Shown here in pieces: positions 50,501 to 64,000 of a stretch of DNA of 64,000 nt (the stretch's first letter is position 1; every line of letters starts with the position of its first letter). The position numbers and the translations under genes were made by a program. This DNA comes from Parapristionchus giblindavisi. Its lineage: Eukaryota; Nematoda; Chromadorea; Rhabditida; Diplogasteridae. The notes beneath the pieces were generated by a model, which did not search any database, was not told where the DNA came from, and worked only from the letters and a program-made list of their open reading frames with translations. The stretch is from assembly GCA_943737045.1 (NCBI GenBank), contig CALSFV010000261.1, forward strand, positions 186,001 to 250,000. Reading direction: 5' to 3'.

Positions 50501-53500
50501 ACTTCGGTCATTATAGCAGCAGTAAAATATGACAGCTCGACATGACCTGAAGTGTGTCTCATTCAGAATTTTTTCCTCTTTCACATAGTATATCACTCGA
50601 TAAGTATCATTGACAATTAGACTTGTAACGAATATTTTGTACCAAAAATAGAGAGTATTGAAAGATAAATTTACATATTGGCCGTACTGACCACTTTGAA
50701 ACAGTCTATCTTATTCAGAATTTTTCGGTCTTTCATTTGGTATATGCCACGATAGGTTTCATTTTCATTTTCATATTTCTCAAGTTATCTTGATCATATC
50801 AGAGTAAAAGCTACTTTTGTACTTCTGTCATTATAGCAGCAGTAAAATATTACAGCTCGACATGACCTGAAGTGTGTCTCATTCAGAATTTTTTCCTCTT
50901 TCACATAGTATATTACTCGATAAGTATCATTGACAATTAGACTTGTAACGAATTATTTTGTACCAAAAACAGAAGAGTATTGAAAGATAAATTTACATAT
51001 TGGCCGTACTGACCACTTTGAAATAGTTTCGCTTATTCAGAATTTTTCGCTCTTTCATTTGGTATATGACACGATAGGTTTCATTTTCATTTTCATATTT
51101 CTCAAGTTATCTTGATCATATCTAAGTAAAAGCTACTTTTGTACTTCGGTCATTATAGCAGCAGTAAAATATTACAGCTCGACATGACCTGAAGTGTGTC
51201 TCATTCAGAATTTTTTCCTCTTTCACATAGTATATTACTCGATAAGTATCATTGACAATTAGACTTGTAACGAATTATTTTGTACCAAAAACAGAGAGTA
51301 TTGAAAGATAAATTTACATATTGGCCGTACTAACCACTTTGAAACCGTCTATCTTATTCAGAATTTTTCGGTCTTTCATTTGGTATATGCCACGATAGTT
51401 TTCATTTTCATTTTGATATTTCTCAAGTTATCTTGATCATATCAGAGTAAAAGCTACTTTTGTACTTCGGTCATTATAGCAGCAGTAAAATATGACAGCT
51501 CGACATGACCTGAAGTGTGTCTCATTCAGAATTTTTTCCTCTTTCACATAGTATATCACTCGATAAGTATCATTGACAATTAGACTTGTAACGAATATTT
51601 TGTACCAAAAATAGAGAGTATTGAAAGATAAATTTGCATATTGGCCGTACTGACCACTTTGAAATAGTTTCGCTTATTCAGAATTTTTCGCTCTTTCATT
51701 TGGTATATGACACGATAGGTTTCATTTTCATTTTCATATTTCTCAAGTTATCTTGATCATATCAGAGTAAAAGCTACTTTTGTACTTCGGTCATTATAGC
51801 AGCAGTAAAATATTACAGCTCGACATGACCTGAAGTGTGTCTCATTCAGAATTTTTCCTCTTTCACATAGTATATCACTCGATAAGTATCATTGACAATT
51901 AGACTTGTAACGAATATTTTGTACCAAAAACAGAGAGTATTGAAAGATAAATTTACATATTGGCCGTACTGACCACTTTGAAATAGTCTGTCTTATTCAA
52001 AATTCTTCGCTCTTTCATTTGGTATATGACACGATAGGTTTCATTTTCATTTTCATATTTCTCAAGTTATCTTGATCATATCAGAGTAAAAGCTACTTTT
52101 GTACTTCTGTCATTATAGCAGCAGTAAAATATTACAGCTCGACATGACCTGAAGTGTGTCTCATTCAGAATTTTTTCCTCTTTCACATAGTATATCACTC
52201 GATAAGTATCATTGACAATTAGACTTGTAACGAATATTTTGTACCAAAACAGAGAGTATTGAAAGATAAATTTGCATATTGGCCGTACTGACCACTTTGA
52301 AATAGTCTGTCTTATTCAGAATTTTTCGCTCTTTCATTTGGTATATGACACGATAGGTTTCATTTTCATTTTCATATTTCTCAAGTTATCTTGATCATAT
52401 CAGAGTAAAAGCTACTTTTGTACTTCGGTCATTATAGCAGCAGTAAAATATTACAGCTCGACATGACCTGAAGTGTGTCTCATTCAGAATTTTTCCTCTT
52501 TCACATAGTATATCACTCGATAAGTATCATTGACAATTAGACTTGTAACGAATATTTTGTACCAAAAACAGAGAGTATTGAAAGATAAATTTACATATTG
52601 GCCGTACTGACCACTTTGAAACAGTCTATCTTATTCAGAATTTTTCGGTCTTTCATTTGGTATATGCCACGATAGGTTTCATTTTCATTTTCATATTTCT
52701 CAAGTTATCTTGATCATATCAGAGTAAAAGCTACTTTTGTACTTCTGTCATTATAGCAGCAGTAAAATATTACAGCTCGACATGACCTGAAGTGTGTCTC
52801 ATTCAGAATTTTTTCCTCTTTCACATAGTATATTACTCGATAAGTATCATTGACAATTAGACTTGTAACGAATTATTTTGTACCAAAAACAGAGAGTATT
52901 GAAAGATAAATTTACATATTGGCCGTACTGACCACTTTGAAATAGTTTCGCTTATTCAGAATTTTTCGCTCTTTCATTTGGTATATGACACGATAGGTTT
53001 CATTTTCATTTTCATATTTCTCAAGTTATCTTGATCATATCAGAGTAAAAGCTACTTTTGTACTTCTGTCATTATAGCAGCAGTAAAATATTACAGCTCG
53101 ACATGACCTGAAGTGTGTCTCATTCAGAATTTTTTCCTCTTTCACATAGTATATCACTCGATAAGTATCATTGACAATTAGACTTGTAACGAATATTTTG
53201 TACCAAAACAGAGAGTATTGAAAGATAAATTTGCATATTGGCCGTACTGACCACTTTGAAATAGTCTGTCTTATTCAGAATTTTTCGCTCTTTCATTTGG
53301 TATATGACACGATAGGTTTCATTTTCATTTTCATATTTCTCAAGTTATCTTGATCATATCAGAGTAAAAGCTACTTTTGTACTTCGGTCATTATAGCAGC
53401 AGTAAAATATTACAGCTCGACATGACCTGAAGTGTGTCTCATTCAGAATTTTTCCTCTTTCACATAGTATATCACTCGATAAGTATCATTGACAATTAGA

Positions 53501-56179
53501 CTTGTAACGAATATTTTGTACCAAAAACAGAGAGTATTGAAAGATAAATTTACATATTGGCCGTACTGACCACTTTGAAACAGTCTATCTTATTCAGAAT
53601 TTTTCGGTCTTTCATTTGGTATATGCCACGATAGGTTTCATTTTCATTTTCATATTTCTCAAGTTATCTTGATCATATCAGAGTAAAAGCTACTTTTGTA
53701 CTTCGGTCATTATAGCAGCAGTAAAATATTACAGCTCGACATGACCTGAAGTGTGTCTCATTCAGAATTTTTTCCTCTTTCACATAGTATATTACTCGAT
53801 AAGTATCATTGACAATTAGACTTGTAACGAATTATTTTGTACCAAAAACAGAGAGTATTGAAAGATAAATTTACATATTGGCCGTACTGACCACTTTGAA
53901 ATAGTTTCGCTTATTCAGAATTTTTCGCTCTTTCATTTGGTATATGACACGATAGGTTTCATTTTCATTTTCATATTTCTCAAGTTATCTTGATCATATC
54001 TAAGTAAAAGCTACTTTTGTACTTCGGTCATTATAGCAGCAGTAAAATATTACAGCTCGACATGACCTGAAGTGTGTCTCATTCAGAATTTTTTCCTCTT
54101 TCACATAGTATATTACTCGATAAGTATCATTGACAATTAGACTTGTAACGAATTATTTTGTACCAAAAACAGAGAGTATTGAAAGATAAATTTACATATT
54201 GGCCGTACTGACCACTTTGAAATAGTTTCGCTTATTCAGAATTTTTCGCTCTTTCATTTGGTATATGACACGATAGGTTTCATTTTCATTTTCATATTTC
54301 TCAAGTTATCTTGATCATATCTAAGTAAAAGCTACTTTTGTACTTCGGTCATTATAGCAGCAGTAAAATATTACAGCTCGACATGACCTGAAGTGTGTCT
54401 CATTCAGAATTTTTCCTCTTTCACATAGTATATTACTCGATAAGTATCATTGACAATTAGACTTGTAACGAATTATTTTGTACCAAAAACAGAGAGTATT
54501 GAAAGATAAATTTACATATTGGCCGTACTAACCACTTTGAAACCGTCTATCTTATTCAGAATTTTTCGGTCTTTCATTTGGTATATGCCACGATAGTTTT
54601 CATTTTCATTTTGATATTTCTCAAGTTATCTTGATCATATCAGAGTAAAAGCTACTTTTGTACTTCGGTCATTATAGCAGCAGTAAAATATGACAGCTCG
54701 ACATGACCTGAAGTGTGTCTCATTCAGAATTTTTTCCTCTTTCACATAGTATATCACTCGATAAGTATCATTGACAATTAGACTTGTAACGAATATTTTG
54801 TACCAAAAACAGAGAGTATTGAAAGATAAATTTACATATTGGCCGTACTGACCACTTTGAAATAGTCTGTCTTATTCAAAATTCTTCGCTCTTTCATTTG
54901 GTATATGACACGATAGGTTTCATTTTCATTTTCATATTTCTCAAGTTATCTTGATCATATCAGAGTAAAAGCTACTTTTGTACTTCTGTCATTATAGCAG
55001 CAGTAAAATATTACAGCTCGACATGACCTGAAGTGTGTCTCATTCAGAACTTTTTCCTCTTTCACATAGTATATCACTCGATAAGTATCATTGACAATTA
55101 GACTTGTAACGAATATTTTGTACCAAAACAGAGAGTATTGAAAGATAAATTTGCATATTGGCCGTACTGACCACTTTGAAATAGTCTGTCTTATTCAGAA
55201 TTTTTCGCTCTTTCATTTGGTATATGACACGATAGGTTTCATTTTCATTTTCATATTTCTCAAGTTATCTTGATCATATCAGAGTAAAAGCTACTTTTGT
55301 ACTTCGGTCATTATAGCAGCAGTAAAATATTACAGCTCGACATGACCTGAAGTGTGTCTCATTCAGAATTTTTTCCTCTTTCACATAGTATATTACTCGA
55401 TAAGTATCATTGACAATTAGACTTGTAACGAATTATTTTGTACCAAAAACAGAGATTATTGAAAGATAAATTTACATATTGGCCGTACTGACCACTTTGA
55501 AATAGTCTATCTTATTCAGAATTTTTCGCTCTTTCATTTGGTATATGACACGATAGGTTTCATTTTCATTTTGATATTTCTCAAGTTATCTTGATCATAT
55601 CAGAGTAAAAGCTACTTTTGTACTTCGGTCATTATAGCAGCAGTAACATATTACAGCTCGACATGACCTGAAGTGTGTCTCATTCAGAAATTTTTCCTCT
55701 TTCAGATAGTGTATCACTCGCTGAGTATCATTGACAATTTGACTTGTAACGAATTGTTTTGTACAAAAAACAGAGAGCACTGAAAGATAAATTTACATAT
55801 TGGCCGTACTGACCACTTTGAAACAGTCTATCTTATTCAGAATTTTTCGGTCTTTCATTTGGTATATGCCACGATAGTTTTCATTTTCATTTTGATATTT
55901 CTCAAGTTATCTTGATCATATCAGAGTAAAAGCTACTTTTGTACTTCGGTCATTATAGCAGCAGTAAAATATGACAGCTCGACATGACCTGAAGTGTGTC
56001 TCATTCAGAATTTTTTCCTCTTTCACATAGTATATCACTCGATAAGTATCATTGACAATTAGACTTGTAACGAATTATTTTATACCAAAACAAAGAGTAT
56101 TGAAAGATAAATTTGCATATTGGCCGTACTGCTCTGGTATTTCCAGACTAGTAGTACACTTACGTGACGTCACAGACTA

Positions 56180-56230
56180 GCAGTTTACGGCTAGTTTACT
56201 AGAAGTAAAACGCAAGTCTACGGCTAGTGA
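56180..56230. repeat. Left subterminal motif copies of the TIR element
   Basis: Two copies of (t)acggctagt, one within cgcaagtctacggctagtg at 56211-56229, mirror the motif array at the right end. They are candidate transposase-binding sites. Confidence 0.65.
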
Positions 56231-56588
56231 TTACGGTATAAGTAGACTAAAAGTTTTTTCAGTTCACGATAAGTGGTACGTGTGTTTCCGCACCACGTAT
56301 TACCGTATACTCGATTTGCCCTTTGCAACTCGGACTGCGGAAGTTGAGATATTGAATTTTTCGCTTATTTTTATGTTTGTACGATGTGTAGGTGTGTTGC
56401 GCAATATCAATATGAACTTGTGAGATGCAAATTTAATATTGGGAAGTTTGAAATAGCGCCAGAATATATTCGATATGCTATGTTCGTTTTGGTTCAGTTT
56501 TCACTCATCTTTCTTTAGTGTTTGTGTTATTTATCGCCCGTAATCGAAACCTTTTTACGACAGGGTTCACTCAGTTGGCCGATTGACG

Positions 56589-56999
56589 ATGAGCAGACGG
56601 ATTCATGGTGGATATCATGGTGAATCGCGTGAATTCATGGTGGGTCAGATCGTTTCCGTTAGTTCTTTCATCGTATTTATTTATATTACTTTTCCTTTCG
56701 CTGATTTCATATCTCTCAACCTCTGTGGTGATTATTGATATCTCGCAATGCTATTTACAGCCGACGTCCATACCGCATTGTTGCTGGAAACGTCGAGGCG
56801 TGAAATTTTGCTGGAAGATGATCATGTAGGCGATTTTAATGTATTTTATCACTATTTTCTTACCTTTTCTTTTCGCAACCCCGCAAAATTTATTAAATTT
56901 CTTCACATGTTCTCTCTCTCATTTCTTCTACAGATGTCAATGATACACTTTCGGTGCCCTCGTCTTTCTCTTTTAAATAGTGGAGCTATTTTCGAATAG
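56589..56999 (+). other. Possible remnant spliced gene in the TIR element
   Basis: An ATG at 56589 opens MSRRIHGGYHGESREFMVGQ. Splice-like sites (ttacag at 56759, gtaggc near 56825, ctacag near 56935) could join segments reading ADVHTALLLETSRREILLED and then MSMIHFRCPRLSLLNSG to a stop at 56997-56999. The first donor is weak and no family is recognised. This may be captured host sequence or chance. Confidence 0.2.
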
Positions 57000-57000
57000 G

Positions 57001-58577
57001 GTGGGTAGAAATAAGCCATATATACTGGGTTTATCCACGTCAATTCTCCTTGACATACTCTTGCTCAATCGATTGTTAGCTTGGTCTGCCCGTCCGTTCC
57101 TCAGTGATCCCGTCTCTTGCCATTTCTCTTTTTTCTATCTTCAATAAGTCTTCGTTCATCTGTTTTTAGTAACTTTTTGCACACTAACTATTAACTTATG
57201 CGTGAACACGGATAAATTTGAATTTTAGAATGGTTGAATCACAATTATAATCGATGAATCATGTTTATTGTTACTTTTTTAAAAATCGTCTTATTTAAGA
57301 CGACGATAATGATGGTGAAGAGGAAGGCACACGGGCAAGCGAGGATGGACTAAAGATCACTTAATACTGATCGCTGGGAGGAAGAGACTGGTCGCGGAGG
57401 GCGCCGCGCCTGTGCCTGTACGCTTTTCAATAGGTACGCTTTTCAATAATGGTATCGTGTATCCGTTTCATAAAGAATACTGTAGAGACTATATACTGAA
57501 TACTGTAGATATGGATAATTTGGGATACTCAGTGTCACCAAGCTGAAGTCGGTTTGCAAAACTGTAGGGCATACCTGGGCGGGGTACAGGGAGCTCGATT
57601 CTGCAGTGGCGTTCTAACTAAACGAAAGCTCAATACAGTAACCGGCGATATCGAACTACTGTAACCCACTACTTTATCGCGTTAACCACTTAAACCAGAC
57701 GTGGGCTTGGTTAGTCATTTGTTGATGACACCTACCGTACCACAAACATTACAATAACCGTGAATATTGACCCTTGTCTGAATTCGGTTACGGTAGTCCC
57801 GTTGTCTGAGTGGTGCGATGGGGGGTACAATTTTGGCAACAGCAGATACGTTAGGGATAACACTATTCCACCTACAGTAATCTGATATTAGCGCATACTG
57901 TAAACAATTATTCTGCGGAGTCGTGATACTTTTATTGCAGTAATCATTTTCTTCCAGAGCGATTGCGCCTCCCGATGCTCTTGCTGTAATCCGACAACTG
58001 CAAGGATCTTCATACAGGTACACTTTCTTGATAATATTCTCGAATTTATTCTAAGAAAATATACATTTTGTAGAAAAAGTCTATATTTAATAGTGTTTTA
58101 TGCAATTTTCCAATGTCTATTTTTTATTTAAAGCATATAATCATTTTTAGATATGACACCTACTACCATCAGGATCGGCATCGACTGAGGTCAATGACGT
58201 CCGACTCAATCCACATCGACTCTCCATAATTGTGGATGATCTTAATTTTTGCTGTTGTATTTTGAATTGTTAATATATGTATCGATTCTATATATGTATT
58301 AAAACTACCCATAACTAATCATTTGCTTTTTTCCTGTATTCACGTAGTATAAAACTACTCAAGATCGTCATACGTGCCCTAATATGCTTGCCTATTAATT
58401 AAATGTTTTCTTGATTGTCCTATTTTCCGATAAAAAATTCGCGTTGCGTTAACAGAAGTTTGTTTATTAATACGCTTCACATAACTGTCGTAGAAGACAT
58501 TTATAATGAGTAAAATTTTTAAAAAATTAGTTCGTGATTCACATATTTGACGAAATGCATTACAGTATACCACACCA
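57001..58577. other. Interior of the TIR element without a supported gene
   Basis: The stretch holds scattered short palindrome-like words common in worm repeats (tactgtag, ctacagta, tacggtag) around 57475-57900, and AT-rich sequence afterwards. One 102-codon minus opening (58023-57715) has no recognisable domain and is not called. Confidence 0.5.
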
Positions 58578-58697
58578 CTAGCCGTAGACTTGCGTTTGAC
58601 TAGCCGTAGACTTACGTTTAACTAGCCGTAGACTTACGCACCACTTCCCGTAGACTTGCGTTTAACTAGCCGTACACTTGCAAGTCTACGGCTAGTC
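58578..58697. repeat. Right subterminal motif array of the TIR element
   Basis: AGCCGTAGACTT(G/A)CG or close variants start near 58580, 58603, 58624, 58646 and 58668, about 22 bp apart. An inverted copy (caagtctacggctagt) follows at 58681-58696 and can pair with its neighbours. Confidence 0.8.
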
Positions 58698-58735
58698 TGA
58701 ATGAGAAGTAAACTTCTAGTCTGGAAATACCAGAG

Positions 58736-61700
58736 TGACCACTTTGAAATAGTCTATCTTATTCAGAATTTTTCGCTCTTTCATTTGGTATATGACACGA
58801 TAGGTTTCATTTTCATTTTCATATTTCTCAAGTTATCTTGATCATATCAGAGTAAAAGCTACTTTTGTACTTCGGTCATTATAGCAGCAGTAACATATTA
58901 CAGCTCGACATGACCTGAAGTGTGTCTCATTCAGAAATTTTTCCTCTTTCAGATAGTGTATCACTCGCTGAGTATCATTGACAATTTGACTTGTAACGAA
59001 TTGTTTTGTACCAAAACAGAGAGTATTGAAAGATAAATTTGCATATTGGCCGTACTGACCACTTTGAAATAGTCTATCTTATTCAGAATTTTTCGCTCTT
59101 TCATTTGGTATATGACACGATAGGTTTCATTTTCATTTTCATATTTCTCAAGTTATCTTGATCATATCAGAGTAAAAGCTACTTTTGTACTTCGGTCATT
59201 ATAGCAGCAGTAAAATATTACAGCTCGACATGACCTGAAGTGTGTCTCATTCAGAATTTTTCCTCTTTCACATAGTATATCACTCGATAAGTATCATTGA
59301 CAATTAGACTTGTAACGAATTATTTTGTACCAAAAACAGAGATTATTGAAAGATAAATTTACATATTGGCCGTACTGACCACTTTGAAACAGTCTATCTT
59401 ATTCAGAATTTTTCGGTCTTTCATTTGGTATATGCCACGATAGTTTTCATTTTCATTTTGATATTTCTCAAGTTATCTTGATCATATCAGAGTAAAAGCT
59501 ACTTTTGTACTTCGGTCATTATAGCAGCAGTAAAATATGACAGCTCGACATGACCTGAAGTGTGTCTCATTCAGAATTTTTCCTCTTTCACATAGTATAT
59601 CACTCGATAAGTATCATTGACAATTAGACTTGTAACGAATTATTTTGTACCAAAAACAGAGAGTATTGAAAGATAAATTTACATATTGGCCGTACTGACC
59701 ACTTTGAAATAGTCTATCTTATTCAGAATTTTTCGCTCTTTCATTTGGTATATGACACGATAGGTTTCATTTTCATTTTGATATTTCTCAAGTTATCTTG
59801 ATCATATCAGAGTAAAAGCTACTTTTGTACTTCTGTCATTATAGCAGCAGTAAAATATTACAGCTCGACATGACCTGAAGTGTGTCTCATTCAGAATTTT
59901 TTCCTCTTTCACATAGTATATCACTCGATAAGTATCATTGACAATTAGACTTGTAACGAATTGTTTTGTACAAAAAACAGAGAGCACTGAAAGATAAATT
60001 TACATATTGGCCGTACTGACCACTTTGAAATAGTTTATCTTATTCAGAATTTTTCGCTCTCTCATTTGGTATATGACACGATAGCTTTCATTTTCATTTT
60101 CATATTTCTCAAGTTATCTTGATCATATCAGAGTAAAAGCTACTTTTGTACGTCGGTCATTATAGCAGCAGTAAAATATTACAGCTCGACATGACCTGAA
60201 GTGTGTCTCATGCAGAATTTTTTCCTCTTTCACATAGTATATCACTCGATAAGTATCATTGACAATTAGACTTGTAACGAATATTTTGTACCAAAAATAG
60301 AGAGTATTGAAAGATAAATTTGCATATTGGCCGTACTGACCACTTTGAAATAGTCTATCTTATTCAGAATTTTTCGCTCTCTCATTTGGTATATGACACG
60401 ATAGCTTTCATTTTCATTTTCATATTTCTCAAGTTATCTTGATCATATCAGAGTAAAAGCTACTTTTGTACTTCGGTCATTATAGCAGCAGTAAAATATT
60501 ACAGCTCGACATGACCTGAAGTGTGTCTCATTCAGAATTTTTCCTCTTTCACATAGTATATCACTCGATAAGTATCATTGACAATTAGACTTGTAACGAA
60601 TTATTTTGTACCAAAAACAGAGATTATTGAAAGATAAATTTACATATTGGCCGTACTGACCACTTTGAAACAGTCTATCTTATTCAGAATTTTTCGGTCT
60701 TTCATTTGGTATATGCCACGATAGTTTTCATTTTCATTTTGATATTTCTCAAGTTATCTTGATCATATCAGAGTAAAAGCTACTTTTGTACTTCGGTCAT
60801 TATAGCAGCAGTAAAATATGACAGCTCGACATGACCTGAAGTGTGTCTCATTCAGAATTTTTTCCTCTTTCACATAGTATATCACTCGATAAGTATCATT
60901 GACAATTAGACTTGTAACGAATTGTTTTGTACAAAAAACAGAGAGCACTGAAAGATAAATTTACATATTGGCCGTACTGACCACTTTGAAATAGTTTATC
61001 TTATTCAGAATTTTTCGCTCTTTCATTTGGTATGTGACACGATAGCTTTCATTTTCATTTTCATATTTCTCAAGTTATCTTGATCATATCAGAGTAAAAG
61101 CTACTTTTGTACTTCGGTCATTATAGCAGCAGTGAAATATTACAGCTCGACGTGACCTGAAGTGTGTCTCATGCAGAATTTTTTCCTCTTTCACATAGTA
61201 TATCACTCGATAAGTATCATTGACAATTAGACTTGTAACGAATATTTTGTACCAAAAATAGAGAGTATTGAAAGATAAATTTGCATATTGGCCGTACTGA
61301 CCACTTTGAAATAGTCTATCTTATTCAGAATTTTTCGCTCTCTCAATTGGTATATGACACGATAGCTTTCATTTTCATTTTCATATTTCTCAAGTTATCT
61401 TGATCATATCAGAGTAAAAGCTACTTTTGTACTTCGGTCATTATAGCAGCAGTAAAATATTACAGCTCGACATGACCTGAAGTGTGTCTCATTCAGAATT
61501 TTTCCTCTTTCACATAGTATATCACTCGATAAGTATCATTGACAATTAGACTTGTAACGAATTATTTTGTACCAAAAACAGAGATTATTGAAAGATAAAT
61601 TTACATATTGGCCGTACTGACCACTTTGAAACAGTCTATCTTATTCAGAATTTTTCGGTCTTTCATTTGGTATATGCCACGATAGTTTTCATTTTCATTT

Positions 61701-64000
61701 TGATATTTCTCAAGTTATCTTGATCATATCAGAGTAAAAGCTACTTTTGTACTTCGGTCATTATAGCAGCAGTAAAATATGACAGCTCGACATGACCTGA
61801 AGTGTGTCTCATTCAGAATTTTTTCCTCTTTCACATAGTATATCACTCGATAAGTATCATTGACAATTAGACTTGTAACGAATTATTTTGTACCAAAAAC
61901 AGAGATTATTGAAAGATAAATTTACATATTGGCCGTACTGACCACTTTGAAACAGTCTATCTTATTCAGAATTTTTCGGTCTTTCATTTGGTATATGCCA
62001 CGATAGTTTTCATTTTCATTTTGATATTTCTCAAGTTATCTTGATCATATCAGAGTAAAAGCTACTTTTGTACTTCGGTCATTATAGCAGCAGTAAAATA
62101 TGACAGCTCGACATGACCTGAAGTGTGTCTCATTCAGAATTTTTTCCTCTTTCACATAGTATATCACTCGATAAGTATCATTGACAATTAGACTTGTAAC
62201 GAATATTTTGTACCAAAAATAGAGAGTATTGAAAGATAAATTTGCATATTGGCCGTACTGACCACTTTGAAACAGTCTATCTTATTCAGAATTTTTCGCT
62301 CTTTCATTTGGTATATGACACGATAGGTTTCATTTTCATTTTCATATTTCTCAAGTTATCTTGATCATATCAGAGTAAAAGCTACTTTTGTACTTCGGTC
62401 ATTATAGCAGCAGTAAAATATTACAGCTCGACATGACCTGAAGTGTGTCTCATTCAGAATTTTTTCCTCTTTCACATGGTATATCACTCGATAAGTATCA
62501 TTGACAATTAGACTTGTAACGAATTATTTTGTACCAAAACAGAGAGTATTGAAAGATAAATTTGCATATTGGCCGTACTGACCACTTTGAAATAGTCTAT
62601 CTTATTCAGAATTTTTCGCTCTTTCATTTGGTATATGACACGATAGGTTTCATTTTCATTTTCATATTTCTCAAGTTATCTTGATCATATCAGAGTAAAA
62701 GCTACTTTTGTACTTCGGTCATTATAGCAGCAGTAAAATATTACAGCTCGACATGACCTGAAGTGTGTCTCATTCAGAATTTTTCCTCTTTCACATAGTA
62801 TATCACTCGATAAGTATCATTGACAATTAGACTTGTAACGAATTATTTTGTACCAAAAACAGAGAGTATTGAAAGATAAATTTACATATTGGCCGTACTG
62901 ACCACTTTGAAACAGTCTATCTTATTCAGAATTTTTCGGTCTTTCATTTGGTATATGCCACGATAGTTTTCATTTTCATTTTGATATTTCTCAAGTTATC
63001 TTGATCATATCAGAGTAAAAGCTACTTTTGTACTTCGGTCATTATAGCAGCAGTAAAATATGACAGCTCGACATGACCTGAAGTGTGTCTCATTCAGAAT
63101 TTTTCCTCTTTCACATAGTATATCACTCGATAAGTATCATTGACAATTAGACTTGTAACGAATTGTTTTGTACCAAAACAGAGAGTATTGAAAGATAAAT
63201 TTACATATTGGCCGTACTGACCACTTTGAAACAGTCTATCTTATTCAGAATTTTTCGGTCTTTCATTTGGTATATGCCACGATAGTTTTCATTTTCATTT
63301 TGATATTTCTCAAGTTATCTTGATCATATCAGAGTAAAAGCTACTTTTGTACTTCGGTCATTATAGCAGCAGTAAAATATGACAGCTCGACATGACCTGA
63401 AGTGTGTCTCATTCAGAATTTTTCCTCTTTCACATAGTATATCACTCGATAAGTATCATTGACAATTAGACTTGTAACGAATTATTTTGTACCAAAAACA
63501 GAGAGTATTGAAAGATAAATTTACATATTGGCCGTACTGACCACTTTGAAACAGTCTATCTTATTCAGAATTTTTCGGTCTTTCATTTGGTATATGCCAC
63601 GATAGCTTTCATTTTCATTTTCATATTTCTCAAGTTATCTTGATCATATCAGAGTAAAAGCTACTTTTGTACTTCGGTCATTATAGCAGCAGTAAAATAT
63701 TACAGCTCGACATGACCTGAAGTGTGTCTCATTCAGAATTTTTCCTCTTTCACATAGTATATCACTCGATAAGTATCATTGACAATTAGACTTGTAACGA
63801 ATTATTTTGTACCAAAAACAGAGATTATTGAAAGATAAATTTACATATTGGCCGTACAGACCACTTTGAAACAGTCTATCTTATTCAGAATTTTTCGGTC
63901 TTTCATTTGGTATATGCCACGATAGTTTTCATTTTCATTTTGATATTTCTCAAGTTATCTTGATCATATCAGAGTAAAAGCTACTTTTGTACTTCGGTCA
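58736..64000. repeat. 321-bp satellite array, right block
   Basis: About 16.4 monomers continue the array to the window edge. Typical variants are ttgaaacagtctatc with cggtctttc and gccacgatag, tatatcactcg, and acagagattattg. Blocks of about three monomers recur (around 59340-60600 and 60600-61900), with ttgtacaaaaaacagagagcac as a marker at about 59966 and 60927, 961 bp apart. Confidence 0.97.

Larger units (their letters stand above)
31355..56131. repeat. 321-bp satellite array, middle block (~77 copies)
   Basis: The array continues the monomer split by the Helitron and ends 15 bp into a monomer at the second element. Monomer classes are mixed. Some carry acgaatattttgtaccaaaaatag (2 bp shorter), some gctcctttg in place of gctacttttg, and in the right half many carry ttgaaacag or ttgaaaccg with cggtctttc and gccacgatag. 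The 44.5-55 kb part has rough three-monomer runs. No supported gene. Confidence 0.98.
56132..58735. mobile_element. Non-autonomous TIR DNA transposon, 2604 bp
   Basis: Perfect 20-bp terminal inverted repeats: CTCTGGTATTTCCAGACTAG at the left and its reverse complement at the right. Satellite resumes on both sides with TG duplicated (56130-56131 and 58736-58737), giving a 2-bp target duplication. Subterminal zones carry several copies of AGCCGTAGACTTGCG in both orientations. The interior shows no transposase. Family not recognised; a 2-bp TG duplication is unusual. Confidence 0.88.

Noticed and set aside
57715..58023. 102-codon minus opening in the TIR element
   Set aside because: Compositionally unremarkable, no domain, no splice partners; not called as a gene.
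55595..60948. 61-codon minus-strand openings inside satellite monomers (55595-55780, 59802-59987, 60763-60948)
   Set aside because: They appear only where chance substitutions remove a stop from the repeat unit; no codon conservation, no splice or start context.

Overview
The window is eukaryotic, AT-rich DNA that looks like a rhabditid nematode, most likely Caenorhabditis or a close relative. The reasons are many short introns (about 45-60 nt) with strong TTTCAG-type acceptors, small exons, and Helitron proteins of the nematode kind. This is read from sequence style only; no species is identified.

Layout. About 35 kb is one satellite with a 321-bp monomer, in three blocks: 1-5058, 31355-56131 and 58736-64000. 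The monomer is itself two diverged halves (about 168 + 153 bp), and the array carries higher-order structure, including a dimer/tetramer block near 42.0-44.6 kb and an 11-monomer (3529-bp) duplication. Two mobile elements interrupt it.

Element 1 (5059-31354, 26.3 kb, genes on the minus strand) is a very large Helitron. It sits exactly between A and T of one monomer: 246 bp on the left plus 75 bp on the right rebuild a full 321-bp unit, with no target duplication and no loss. Its minus-strand 3' end is CTAG followed by T. It carries an apparently intact many-exon RepHel gene (HUH nuclease, double-tyrosine motif, Pif1-like SF1 helicase) whose N-terminal region has been enlarged by three near-identical 892-bp in-frame multi-exon units. 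Around RepHel lie five further genes or gene-like regions on the same strand: a DExH-box SF2 helicase of about 950 residues with one apparent frameshift; a 256-residue unknown protein; a protein with an SSB-like acidic tail; and two small acidic proteins. Upstream of these lie a 255-bp tandem repeat, a tRNA-like A-box/B-box segment and an 18-bp minisatellite.

Element 2 (56132-58735, 2604 bp) is a DNA transposon with perfect 20-bp terminal inverted repeats, a TG target duplication and arrays of a subterminal motif; no transposase is recognisable, so it is probably non-autonomous.

How the parts may work together (inference). RepHel would cut, unwind and copy the element by rolling circle. The SSB-like protein could protect single strands. 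The second helicase and the 256-residue protein are cargo whose role is unknown and are the best candidates for something new.
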